Of a DNA stretch of 64,000 nt, positions 34,657-45,800 are shown in pieces. The notes under the pieces are model-generated. The model saw nothing but the letters and a program-made list of their open reading frames with translations, made no database searches and was not told the origin of the DNA. Each line of letters begins with the position of its first letter. Within the stretch, counting starts at the first letter, position 1. A program made the translations under genes and the position numbers. The stretch covers positions 186,001 through 250,000 of the forward strand of contig CM074143.1 of NCBI GenBank assembly GCA_037178625.1, written 5' to 3'. This DNA comes from Skeletonema tropicum (taxonomy: Eukaryota > Bacillariophyta > Thalassiosirophyceae > Thalassiosirales > Thalassiosiraceae).

Positions 34657-35641
34657 AGAATCGTACACCGTACCAGTGACACTCGTACAAGTATAATAAC
34701 TCACCTTGTCTAGCAATGGACGATGTTGTATCTTTTACAGGTGTCACAACTGGAACTGGAATGACCTTTTCCGACAGCTCTCCCAACATAGATCCAATAG
34801 TTCCAGACGCTTTTGTGTTCTGTGGAATTTCTCCAACTCCAACTGGCCGAGCTGCATTGCCATTATTGCTACGAAATACACCAGCATCGTCTGCTTCCAA
34901 GGGGGCGTTATCAACATTACCAACACCCATATTGGTGCCATCATTATCACGTTCTCCTGACAGTCTAGCAACCGAAGTAGCATTACGACACGGATAATCC
35001 TTCACGGTAGAACCAGAAGACTCATGAAACAGGCGGTCGAGACAGCTGCGCGGAAGTCTACTGGTAGACAGAGAATCATATAAATGATCGCGAATGGTTT
35101 GGCGGCCCACAAGACTGTGATCTTCTGAGCAGCGGCGATATGCGCGAACAGTAGCAGGTTGTTCCCCAGCATGATACAGCAACGCCGGAAGATTAGTTGG
35201 GTCAACTGCTGACTCCTCACCAGAAGGAGTAGACGCTGGTATGTCCGTTTCAGACGGATGATGAGTATTCACTGGAGTTGCGGCACTACCATTGCTCTCT
35301 TTAGGGCACTGCTGTTCGATGTCATAATTTTTTGATGATTGCTTTAACTTTAACAAAGAACTCGCCTGCTCGACATCGTCATAATCATTATTATTATCGC
35401 ATGATCTCCATGATTTGCATGATGCATCAAATGCTTCTGCCTGCTCAAAGTTAGTGCATCTAACATGAGCGGGAGAGATGCAATCGCCTTGCTTTGTCTG
35501 CAGAAGAGGTATATCATGCTCGTTCTTGTTGTTGTCGACAACATCTTTTTTGTTGCCCGCTGTCACACCGCCATTGCTGAAGTAAATGAAAATAGGGATA
35601 AGTAAGGATAAGTGATTAGTTTTTGACATGACGACATTCAT
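34655..35641 (-). CDS. Unrecognised protein with possible signal peptide
   Basis: 328 aa from the ATG at 35641 (MNVVMSKTNH); a second ATG lies four codons later. A hydrophobic stretch (LSLLIPIFIYF) near residues 11-22 followed by small residues looks like a signal peptide or anchor. The rest is hydrophilic with Cys-containing segments (GDCISPAHVRCTN, FDASCKSWRSCDNN), Asn/Asp runs and a Gly/Asn-rich C-terminus. No family is recognised. It may be the last part of a longer gene running leftward from 36,403. Coding status rests on length and composition only. Confidence 0.4.
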   Translation of the reverse strand: MNVVMSKTNHLSLLIPIFIYFSNGGVTAGNKKDVVDNNKNEHDIPLLQTKQGDCISPAHVRCTNFEQAEAFDASCKSWRSCDNNNDYDDVEQASSLLKLKQSSKNYDIEQQCPKESNGSAATPVNTHHPSETDIPASTPSGEESAVDPTNLPALLYHAGEQPATVRAYRRCSEDHSLVGRQTIRDHLYDSLSTSRLPRSCLDRLFHESSGSTVKDYPCRNATSVARLSGERDNDGTNMGVGNVDNAPLEADDAGVFRSNNGNAARPVGVGEIPQNTKASGTIGSMLGELSEKVIPVPVVTPVKDTTSSIARQGELLYLYECHWYGVRF

Positions 35642-35903
35642 ATGGGAGAAACAATACCAGTTCAAGTTTAAAATAAATTTGCATACATCACAATTTTATT
35701 TTTGGCATGAACTCTATGGAAGGTTAATACCACACAGCAAAAAGCGACTTAAATGTAGATGAATGAGCGATCCTTTCTATGTTCGTACGATCAATCTACG
35801 TAATGTTTTACGCAGTGTTAAGCGTTTCGCTTATACATGAAATTCTGAATCACATAAGACGCTTCTTCCAATTTCAGCTCATCTTAACAATACACTTTCG
35901 GAC

Positions 35904-36403
35904 TTACCCATTAGACAATACGCTGGAACACTCTGGAGCAGCCAACGACTGCAAGTTATGACTGTTATTTACACAACGGCCATAATTCATTATTCCAGCT
36001 TTGCTTTCTGCATCCGATTTGTAGAACTGAGCCGAGCTTGAACCGTTACAGGTAACGTTGCGATTGGAAATGACATTGTAAGCGATAGATAATTGTTCCT
36101 GTCTGGTGCGATATAGATCCATTACGCATCCTAGCTCAGACAATACATGTTTCAAGAGGAAAGAACAAGCCTCAGAAGAGTATGTGGATCAGTAGAGTGT
36201 TCGAAGCATGGATTGCGCGATGATTGTAATTCTACTATTTCGCGGAAGATATGATCGCCTACACGCACTTTCGGCCATTGGACGTTGTAAATTATTTGAC
36301 GAATAGACAGAAATGAGCATCTAACACCCTTCCGAGCGCTCTTGCTGTTCACGTCGGAAGAGGATGGTTGCTGTTGCTGCGCTTTCTCTCTTGAAGTGTG
36401 CAT
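35904..36403 (-). pseudogene. Possible upstream part of the element 2 gene, broken
   Basis: Two frames follow each other on the minus strand. One runs from the ATG at 36403 (MHTSREKAQQQQPSS... to DPHTLLRL). The next, one base out of register, contains CVMDLYRTRQEQLSIAYN and CVNNSHNLQSLAAPECSS. The switch near 36,165 could be a frameshift or an intron end. Family unknown. Confidence 0.3.
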
Positions 36404-37660
36404 ATTTTATACGGTCAATTTTGTTCGTGGTTTGGTTATGCCGGTCCGTAATGGTCACATATTTAAGATATTGATTTGCGTGCGAGGAATGTCATACGCA
36501 AGCCACTCATTATTATTTATGCACTCTTCTAATTGCATGTGGTGTTCCGTAGCATGATAGTCGATGAGTGGCTGCGCGGAAAAGTCACGGATGGCGACAT
36601 GTTCTTCCTGCCAGCAGAGAAGCTGACACGTTGAAGTTAGGAGAGGAACAAGTGACGTCATATATTTGAGAATATGTAAAACGCGATCGATATAAAGTAC
36701 TGTCAAACGCGATCGGTAACTCGGTTTTTGCATGATCGATGATCGTGCAGAAAAAGAGAAAAAGATGCCACCACAATGGCCTACAATGGCACCCCTAGTA
36801 TGGCCGCCTATCTCAGTCCATGAGTATATTTCATAAGGTATCGATGGCCCATCCCTTAAACGACATTATGGCGATTTTTTCGCAGCAGTGTGGCGTTTCG
36901 GCTGCTGTAGGGGTGGAGATAATATCATTGCAATCCACTTCATTGAGATTTGAAATGAAAACAACCACCTTCCCTGCACCCATCGAAGATGATAAACATC
37001 TATAGGCACTACCCCTCCGCTACCCATCGCCGATGGTAATATGAAGTGAGATTCTGGTTGCTCGGAATGACCATTAAAGCCCCCCCACACCTCCAAAATA
37101 CCAAGGACACAAGATGTGCACAAAATTGCATAAATAATTTGACACTCTAACACAACAATAAGCCTGTAGACGGCGGATCGAGCGGCTCTAAAGACCGCAA
37201 CTCATCAACATTATTATATATAAGAAGTGTCGGCTATTTATTGTCCATAATATTGCAATAGGCTGGATAAAAATAGCAACATCATAGACAGAAATGACAT
37301 TTATGTAGCATGTATTAGTCATTTATTTATGCGGTGTAGACAGTTGTAATAATAAAACCCTGCGGCTGAATAGTTGCAAAGGGTGTTGTCTGCGATATAG
37401 TTCACTGGATATTACTATTGGTAGGGTTTGTGCAACGTGGTGGCTATGAGAGTAGCGGCTATCATGTTAGATACTGACTGTCGAACGAAAAAACATGCAT
37501 GCATGCAGTTGCGCTCCAGGTTGCTCGGACAGCGCGCTGCACTTTTTTGTTAGCTGCTATCAAAATCTTATGCATCTACGATGCAATTTTGCTTGGAACG
37601 GCTCTAAGTAAGTAAGTGAGTATGTACTATAAAACGTTTCTGTTATAAGAATGTTATTAA

Positions 37661-37810
37661 ACAAGCATTGCAGAGCAACTTTATAGACGGATACATTGCA
37701 AAAAAAAATCCAACACGAAATCCACAGAATAATTTTGACATCATGACACATTTATGTTACAAAAACAAGCATTGCAGAGCAAATTTATAGACGGGTACAT
37801 TGCAAAAAAA
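37661..37810. repeat. Direct repeat of about 46 bp, 104 bp apart
   Basis: ACAAGCATTGCAGAGCAA followed by TTATAGACGG and a poly-A tract occurs at 37661 and 37765. The same sequence in inverse occurs inside the left end of element 1. Confidence 0.8.
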
Positions 37811-37845
37811 AAACAGGCCCCGAGCCCCGAGGGCCCGCGCCGCAC

Positions 37846-39155
37846 TACACACCACACACAACATGCAGTCACAAATCGCCGCGCGCACCATTTCATACGC
37901 AGCTGACGTGGTACTTACCCCTGGAAGTTGTTTTAGAAAGAAGCACGAGAGGGATGTAGAGCTAAGCCTAAGCCTAGTATGCAAGTGTTAAGTCAATGCA
38001 GTGGCCTGCCAGAAACAAGCCTCTCGCTGTATGCGGCTGCTTTAGCCAACTTGTGAAGCGGGAGGAGCGTGGTATCACCATGACAGATCATTCAATAAAA
38101 TGCTCTCCACTTCAATATTCGGTGGAGTAAGCTCGGCTGCGCATCTCTGCAAACAGATCACTTCTAGGCGACAATAATTGATCTCGGTGGCAACATACAA
38201 TGTCGTGTTGTGCGACGTTGAGAAGCTGAAGCTTACTATGTTTCAATAGCACATCGGATAAGTACAGCTCGTTCTCTCTCTCTCTCTCTCTGACTCTCAC
38301 GACGACGAGAATTTCATCCACCGCCACTGCGTCTCTGGATAGCCTCTTTACTATCGGCTGTAATGCTATTATTCATTTTGATGACAGAAATCTTCAAGTA
38401 CGTCAGGTTGGCCGCATTACAATGGTAGAATGATTGCGATAGTAGGACGATGCTTGCATCCTCGTGTGCAATGTGCCCGCCTACCTTGGTAGAGCCCTCT
38501 ATATCTATCTTCGATCTTGCTCATTACACTGAATTGAAAGAGAGCGCTAAGGCCGTATGCGATCTAAAGAGAAAGTAATGGATTTGAGTTTGTCGCAAGT
38601 TTGACTTATTCTTTCAACCCATGTTGAATGCTCAGGTATTAGATCCGGCGTTCCATTCAGAGCAATTCAGTCCAGTCGTATTGCAGCAGTAGAGTCAATA
38701 TCATTACACTCAACTGTTGGTTGCAGTTCTCTCCACAGCACAGTCGCAACGAGCACACCGCTCCCAAATTAGAATAGTAAGCCAGCCTTCATTAACAAAG
38801 ATTCGTCAATGTTCTCTAACCTCTGCACCAAGGAATTGTGGAGTCCTCTTCTAATTCTGAGATGGATACATCCCCAACCACCACGCCCTCATGCTCGGCC
38901 AATTATTTGAACCAGAACCAGTGTGTTGACTTGTATGAGTATATTCAGCAATAATTCGCACCCCCTGAATCAACAATCACTTCATAGTAACGTTTCGATG
39001 ATTCTTGAGTCGAGGAAGAGGAGCAGAAGACGAATGACCATCGAAAATATACAAGCGATAGCGATATTCGGCCGTGCCGCAGCCGTTCGCTGCCAATTGC
39101 GGGCGAATCGAACGCAACGAAAAACACCGACCGCACCCCGAATGTATCACGAGGT
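37846..39155. other. No supported gene
   Basis: Contains a (CT)n tract near 38,270-38,292 and a degenerate copy of the AAGTACGTCAGGTTGGCC motif at about 38,395. No coding frame is convincing. Confidence 0.35.
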
Positions 39156-39834
39156 GCTATGTACCCCAGGACAAAATTTGACAAAATTTTGAATTTTGTC
39201 AAGTACCCAGCAGAACTTCGCTTGTAGTAGCCCGATTTTAATGATTCCAAGAGCAGTATTATTCTCAGCAGGGTAGTAGTGAATAGTCTGCCTAATATTA
39301 TGCTGTGATTTCATTGTCAGCAGCCGCTATAAAGGGTATTGCAGTCTCACGGTGTGTCGGCATCTACGTGAAAATCGCTAGTAAAAAACCATGGGCTACC
39401 TATGGTTGGTACGTAGGAAACTTGTAAAAGCACCTTTTAGTACATATGCGTGAAGATACTCGGAAACTACATGAAATTTGTAGTTCAATGGTGTTTTGAC
39501 CTTGGTTTATAGCCTATTACATCATTGAACACTATCACACCAAAGTTTGCTACTTTCTTCCCCTAGTAAATATGCAAATATGGACGATTTTGGTGAGGTA
39601 GGAAACTGATTAGGCTGAGGTCAATATTGTGAGTATAAACTATAAATTGATTACTTTCCGACAAAAGAAGACATGCTGAATCGATTGCAATATCGAGCGG
39701 TCGCTCAACTTGATCATATAACATGCTAAACGCTCTGCCAATATATAAGTAGTGATCGGGTAGGACGCCATGTTTATTAGCACTTTTGTTAGTAAATTTT
39801 TTTTTTTGCCTCCCGCCACTCTGGGGTACATAGC
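39156..39834. repeat. Possible small TIR element
   Basis: GCTATGTACCCCAG (39156-39169) is repeated as an exact reverse complement at 39821-39834. The spacing would give a 679-bp element. No target duplication is evident. Confidence 0.3.
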
Positions 39835-40311
39835 GTTAAGTGAATGAATAAAGGCCGTGCGCGTCGATTTTTTGGAACCGGAGCATTTCCCGCAATTTTT
39901 TTGTTAGTGAAATGCTCTAGCTTTGGGCCATGGTGGCCAAAATTAAGTTTCAGGGAAGTGGTTTACATGCGTGTCCCGAGGTACTATCCTTTAGGTGACT
40001 ATTATGAGAGTATATATACTGAGGGGCAGGTGGTGAAGCCTTATATTTTCGTCGAGATATGCATTTGAAGGTGCTCTCTAGCTTGGTACTAGCTTTGATG
40101 GCTGATGGCCTGCCAAATTTGTGCAGCAAAAAGCTAGTAAGTGGACTCTCACATGCATTTCTCAGCGGAGCATTGGAATTATTTTACAGGCAACATATGT
40201 ATAGAACCCCCATCATGGTCGGCAAAAGGATGGTGATACTGGAAAAGCATATCCGGCAACTCCCCAAAATATAATTTTGGCCATTGTGGCCCAAAGCTAG
40301 AGCATTTCACT

Positions 40312-41057
40312 TAGAGTTTGGTCACGTTCCATCACGGGCAAAAAGTTGGGACAAGGAAATTTTTCAGCTCGGGTGGATGGAATCACGGGTGCAAATGGAA
40401 CCAAAAAATGAAAATTGCTTTGTTATCAGTTAAATAGGCCATTTAGCGTTAGATATACCTTTTACAATGCTCTGCATGACCAAGAAGCCCCCCACAACTC
40501 TCACTACTACCCCATTCATTCAATTCAATGCACTCAAAAGATCAACAGTGGTCATCAATATCCATGTCCTCATCCTTCAATGGAGGAAGGTAGGCATCCT
40601 CTAGCGACAATCCAGTCAACTGTTCATAGTACATGTGGAGAAGGCGGTTATTTTCACAAGTGGAAATGATTCATGCAGCAAGTTGTGGGTCCTTCTGGCC
40701 TTCCAGATGGATAGTACTTGAGATGCTCGCTCCAGACTCTCTCTGATGGTGCGGAGGTGGCACGAATGGCAAGGAAAGCTCGAGCCAAGTTGGCAACTGT
40801 TGGAAACCTGTGCTCATTCACACTCCAGCCACCATGGAAGCCATCGGAGGCGAACAAGAGGCCAATATGCATCATGTTTTTTATATCTTGGCCGAGTGAG
40901 GGTCTTAAAGTCTTTATGTACGCACGTTGAGAGGAGAGTCAATTTCAATAGGTTATGGGTCCTCACGGGTCTTCACGTGACGAAGGGTCGCGTGAGTGGA
41001 CTTCACGGATCACGTGACTCACGTGAGTACTCACACCTACCTCGTGACCAAACTCTA
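40312..41057 (-). mobile_element. Truncated hAT element, 8-bp target duplication ATTTCACT
   Basis: The left TIR TAGAGTTTGGTCACG and the exact inverse at the right end are flanked by ATTTCACT at 40304-40311 and 41058-41065. Size and duplication length fit hAT, and a transposase remnant inside agrees. It sits inside the right arm of the 39,869 element. Confidence 0.85.
40654..40875 (-). pseudogene. hAT transposase dimerisation-domain remnant
   Basis: 73 codons including FPTVANLARAFLAIRATSAPSERVWS, the conserved core of the hAT C-terminal dimerisation region (LA.....L.I.ATSAPSER.FS). The catalytic part is gone. The remnant lies inside the 746-bp hAT element, on the minus strand, and indicates the autonomous parent. 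Confidence 0.8.
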
Positions 41058-41151
41058 ATTTCACTAACCTACAAAAAAAATTGAAAAAAGGCTCTTACTA
41101 AAAAATTGAAAAAAGGCTCCGGTTCCAAAAACCGAAGATTTTGGCGCGGCG

Positions 41152-41494
41152 CGATCGTCACAGTAGTAAAGAGGGTCCGCCAGAAGTAAGGAGTGAACGG
41201 ACGAGCGGACGACACAACAAAAGTCGAGCGGCTTTCGAAGTGACGAGGCCAGTTGAAGAAGGATCTTTCAGATTCAAACGGCGGAGTGAGAAAGGCGAAC
41301 CGAAACAAGAAATGACTAGCTGGTTTGAAATTTGATGAGGGAACGCCAAATTTGGCAAGGCAAGGCTCACTTCTTGGAAAATCAACAAACACGTATTAGC
41401 CTTCATCATCGACGCCTCTAATGATTGGGAGAGAGATGCTTGGAATTCAGTTAGTAAGGAGGACCCGATCAAGACTCCACAACACGTTTACAAG
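41152..41494 (+). repeat. Split direct repeat A1
   Basis: 343 bp from CGATCGTCACAGTAG to CACGTTTACAAG; 341 of 343 positions match A2. Confidence 0.9.
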
Positions 41495-41540
41495 GTCTTC
41501 TTTATTCATTGGTTCTGTATTCCACCTTCACCTATCCACC

Positions 41541-42483
41541 ATGCTTCGTGCTACGCGCTCCCGGTCTTCTTCTCCCGTTGGCTCTGCTGCATCCCCTCTC
41601 GTGGGACGTTTTCGAGCCACCACCTTGTTAGGGAGTTTTGATGACGATGACGACGAGGCAACCACCGTGCCTCCTGGCGTCTTGGCTCCATCTTCTCCTC
41701 GAAGTGGCGCCTCTGTGGATACTCTGGATGAACTTTTGAACGATGAAGCTGGTCTAGATGGCGGGGCTGGAGACCCCTTTTCAAGTAGTCTCAAGGTTGA
41801 TAGGGCCGGGGGAAGTATTGCGGTCGGCCCAGATGGGGCAGCCTGTTATGGCTTTTTCTTGGGAGATCTTGACTACCAAGTGTGCGGAGCATCTGTGGGA
41901 TCCAAGGGAAAGTTTTGCCTCGCAGAGAGCGGCACGTGCAAGGTATCTAGCCACAAACCTACTCGTCGAGCCGACGCCCTTTACGTTCGATCTGGTGCCA
42001 ATGCACTCATAAAGCCTAGTGCGTCTATTAGCATTTGCGAGGCTCATCGGTCAGAGATCATGGATCTGGCCCTTCGAGGCATGAGGCGGGAGCATTGGCT
42101 TATGGTGGTCACAGAAGAAACTTGTTTGGAAGCTCCAACTGACTATGCTGACTACTGTCTTTGAAACTGCATGGGAGATAAGACGCTCTGGGAAGAACGT
42201 TCACGCTATGGGGTTTCACCGTGGTCTAACCGTGGGCTTGTACACCGCTCTCAGGACCCACGCTCTTATGATGGAGTTTCGCAAAAGTTTTGGTGAGCAC
42301 CCGAAGCAGACTGCTAAGGATAAAATCAATTCGTTGCAGCGTGATAAGGACGCCATTTTGCAGCGTTTGGCAGCGTTGGAGCGGGCTGGTGGTGGGAACA
42401 GTGGAGGAGGAGGGGGAGCTGGAGGAGGAGGCGGCGGAGGAAAGTGGAAGAAAAAGAAGCTCTCGGAGGAGGAACACGATTGA
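41541..42483 (+). CDS. Gag-like protein of the YR retrotransposon, requires +1 frameshift
   Basis: The first frame runs from the ATG at 41541 (MLRATRSRSSSPV) to TGA at 42162-42164. The second continues at 42163 in the +1 frame to 42483, giving about 313 residues in total. The N-terminal half is acidic and Ser-rich. A Cys/His-rich region follows (CYGFFLGDLDYQVC...KFCLAESGTC...CEAHR), perhaps zinc-binding. The second part has ETAWEIRRSGKNVHAMGF, a coiled coil (NSLQRDKDAILQRLAALE) and a Gly run ending in a basic KWKKKK tail that could bind nucleic acid. The frames meet at CTT-TGA, a sequence known to favour +1 frameshifting. The position before the polymerase fits a gag. The call is by position and composition. 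Confidence 0.6.
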
Positions 42484-42856
42484 AAAGGAGAGGAGGGCCG
42501 ATGTCACGATCAACCACACAATAAACTAGCACGCACCGATCAATATACTCAGCCTCCCCTCACCGATACAAAACCAGATGACCTTAACAATACTTCGTCG
42601 ACCAAACGTGGCAGTTTACCTCCCCGTTTGGAGAGACTTGATGAACTTCCTGAGCAAAGGGACTCGCCTTCTGGCATGTGGATGGGAGTGCTGCCCGTTA
42701 CAGAAGCGCCCCATGCAGCTGGAGGTGTCGTAAATGGAGCCTTTCCTCACAGACGGCGTCGTGGACTGTGCGCAATCGAGTGCAGTCAGGCAACCTTGTG
42801 GCCCTTTGTGGCTCAGGCTTTAGGCTTTCAAATCACTACGTTGAACTTCACCAGCA

Positions 42857-45800
42857 GTGGCACCGCTGGGGAGGAGAGCCAAACAACTTGGGAGAGACTA
42901 TCTTGCCTTTGTCACTCGCATGTGCCGGGTTGTCAAGAGTACCGCCCCAGTCCACGTCATCTTTGGGAACTGGGACTGTTTCCGTGAGAAAGGGGTTGCT
43001 TACTGGGCCCAGACACGCATCCCCCATCCCCATGTCTTGTCGGACGTGGCTGACGCCGGTTGGCAAGTTCCTCAGGGATGGGCTTTTCAGCGGTGCTCCT
43101 TTGACCATGACAAGCTGGGAGGATTATCGGATAGCTCGTTCACCTTGGGAGTCCTCGCACCTGCAGGGCACCTTAAAATTTATCCTGAAGATGACCAACC
43201 AAGCCCGCCCGTTCAAGCACCCTCTGCACTCTTGAATGTTCTGAACAGTACTGTTTATGCCGAGGGGATTGAGGACAGGGAAATGTGCAAGGCCCTGGAC
43301 CAACCCAAGTCACCTGGCTCCCGCCCTTCTTACCTGAGGCGGCATCTGGACCCCAGGGGCTTGGTTTCTCTTGACACGGTGGCAGATGCCAAGGTTGCTG
43401 CTCCGTGTGTCTTTCAAAAGTCAGGATGGGGCTCCCGCAAACTACAGTTGGAGGAATTGTCTTGTGTTTATGATGTTCCCCTTTTAGTCCAAGATGCACT
43501 CACAGTAGATGACGCCATTGGAAAGCAGATATTGATGGAGTTCTGTCGGGGCACACCAGGAAAGGTGTTGCATTTGGGAGCTGACTTTCTTCTTAGTTCA
43601 TTTTTCCGAGGGGGGTTTGGAATGTGCGACGATGTCGATGATGCTCAAGTACAGGGCCAGTTACAGGCGGAGCTGTCTAACTTGGCTCGCATTAGGGAGG
43701 CAGCCACTATTGCAGCTCAGCAGGATACTCGAGAGGATACTTTGGCAGACGTTCTTAAGTCGGGAGTCAAACAGGATGGGCAAAAAGCGGATGATGCCGA
43801 AATCCCAACGCACTTGTGGGATGCAATGTGGATGTGGAGCCGCACTGTGGAACAAAGAGACTCTATGAAGGACTGGTGGGGGCGTCCGCATGATCTCGAT
43901 AAGGAGTCAGGGTTGCCAAGGTGGAGATGGAGCCTCGGGGTGCTCAGAGAGAAGTTGCTGATACGCAGGTGGAAAAGCAACGTCACGAAATCCTTTTGCA
44001 CTTATGCTCAAAAGTTTTCAAGGCATCAAAGGAGGAAGAAGTACGCGTGGTGGAGCAAACTGGCGAACAAGTACGTGTGGCAGCACAGTGGGAAGGCAAA
44101 TTATAGAGAGGATTGGAAAGCTCTAAGGAATACGGACAAGCTAAAGTCAATAATGGAGTCTGGAAGAGAAGCTGTGGAGAGAGCTAGTCAGACTTCATGG
44201 TGGGACTGGGATGAGGGTTCGTCGCTATTGTTTTGGAGATGGCCCGAATCGCACATTAGATGGGCAAGAGAAGGTCAGCCACATTTCATTACTGGACGTT
44301 TACCGAAGTTCAAGGAAGCCCAGCGGAAAGCATCGTCCCCGGAGGCTCAAGTGCTGATGACGGCCAAGGTGAATAAGGTACGGCGGCGCAGATACATATT
44401 CATGGGATGGGTGCTTAGTCTGACGCATATGTTCGATGTGCCCAAGGGGTTGAGCGATATACGCATGGTTTATGATGGCACCAAATCTGGTCTGAATGAT
44501 GTCTTGTTTGCACCCCATTTCTCTCTCCCAGTCATGGTGCACACGCTTAGGAGTTTGTTGGAAAATTATTGGTCAGCAGACTTGGATGTAGGCGAGATGT
44601 TTCTTAATTGCCCCTTGGGAGAAGCCCTGAGACCGTACGCAGGAGTAGACATCACTCATGTCAGAACGACTAAGGGATCCGAAATGGAGGATTGGGAGAC
44701 AGAACGGACAAGATCCTGGGAACGGTGGGTTCGCAACTTCATGGGGCTGAAGGATAGCCCCTACAGATCTCTTCAATTGATGATCAAAGCTAAGCACATC
44801 GCGTACGGAGATCGGTCGGATGACTCCAATCCTTTTCAGTGGGAGGTAGTGGTACTGAACTTGCCGGGCAGCGAGAATTATGATCCTTCCCTCCCATGGG
44901 TAATGAAGGTGAGGAAAGATGGGCATCTAGCGTGCGAGGTGTACGTCTATGTTGATGATGGAAAATTCACGGGGTGGTGTAAGCTAGAGTGCTGGAGGGC
45001 AGTGAAACGGTTCAGTGCGGTGTTAACTCACTTGGGCATTCAGGATGCGTATCGTAAAAGAACAGCCCCTAGCACGGAACCAGGGCCGTGGGCAGGAACG
45101 GTCACAACAACAGTAGGGGGAGTCTTTGCCACTGTAACACAGCTGAAATGGGACAAGACTCGGAGACTAGTGAGGGAGATGGCCAAGATGATGGAGGAAA
45201 ATCCAGATGCTCTACCACGGAAAGAGTTGGAACGGACAAGGGGATTCCTAATCTATGTTGGGCGCACGTATAGGTGGATGAATCCGTACCTCAAGGGATT
45301 GCATCTCACGATTGATGGGTGGAGGAGTGATCGCGATGAGGATGGGTATAGGATTCGGGGAGCCCACGCTGAGGTAGCTTTAAAAGAGGCAGAGGCTGCA
45401 TTTGAGCGAGGAGAAAATGATGACCTAAAGGGCTTTGAGGAACCAGCTGATGTTGATGGGACACCTGAGCAGGCACCAGACTCAGTGACAGCAGTGCCCA
45501 GATTCAAGGGAGACGTAGATGCATTAGTGGAGTTGACGGAGGGAGAACAGCCCGCTGTCCAAAAATGCCGAGTTAAGAGTGCCATGTCAGTGTTGTATGT
45601 CATGGGCGACGCAAGTGGAAAGGGTTTTGGTTCGGGAATTTGGGATGAGAATGGTCTGGTCTACTCGGCAGGATCTTGGGACTCAAGGCACGGAGAGGAG
45701 TCCTCCAACTGGAGGGAAGCAACAAACCTCACAATCAAGATAGAGGAGTTGGCTCGGCAGGGGAAATTGGAGGACAAAGAGGTCTACTTGTTCACAGACA

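Larger units (their letters stand above)
33745..37836 (-). mobile_element. Element 2 with GC-rich ends like element 1, different cargo
   Basis: GGCCCTCGGGGCC at 33745-33757 and the inverted GCCCCGAGGGCC at 37824-37835 bound about 4.1 kb. The 330 bp inside the left motif match, inverted, the right end of element 1 (TAGGTAGGAATCAGTA, GTGAGAAAGTTTACC, TAGAAAGCGAGAAGTACCTG). The sequence near 37,661-37,810 matches, inverted, the left end of element 1. Gene-like frames lie on the minus strand, the same direction relative to the ends as in element 1. Termini are approximate. Confidence 0.5.
39869..41131. mobile_element. Element with long inverted repeats, split by a nested hAT
   Basis: The left arm (about 39869-39945) runs TTTTTGGAACCGGAGC...GTTAGTGAAATGCTCTAGC...TGGCCAAAATTA. 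The right arm is its reverse complement, found in two pieces (40272-40311 and 41066-41131) because a hAT element is inserted in it. The right arm also contains a local duplication of an AAAAATTGAAAAAAGGCTC block. Without the hAT the element is about 510 bp, the size of a MITE. Confidence 0.55.

Noticed and set aside
39907..40310. A 404-bp MITE with TTA target duplications
   Set aside because: It was my first reading from the 39-bp inverted arms. The arms continue past TTA once the nested hAT (40,312-41,057) is removed, so the TTA match is coincidental.
41158..41472. Identical 104-codon minus-strand frames at 41,158 and 48,763
   Set aside because: They are the A1 and A2 repeats read backwards; conservation reflects the repeat, not coding.
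42628..42987. Independent small gene upstream of the polymerase
   Set aside because: Its second half reads as polymerase-type sequence in a shifted frame, so it is better treated as the broken 5' part of that gene.
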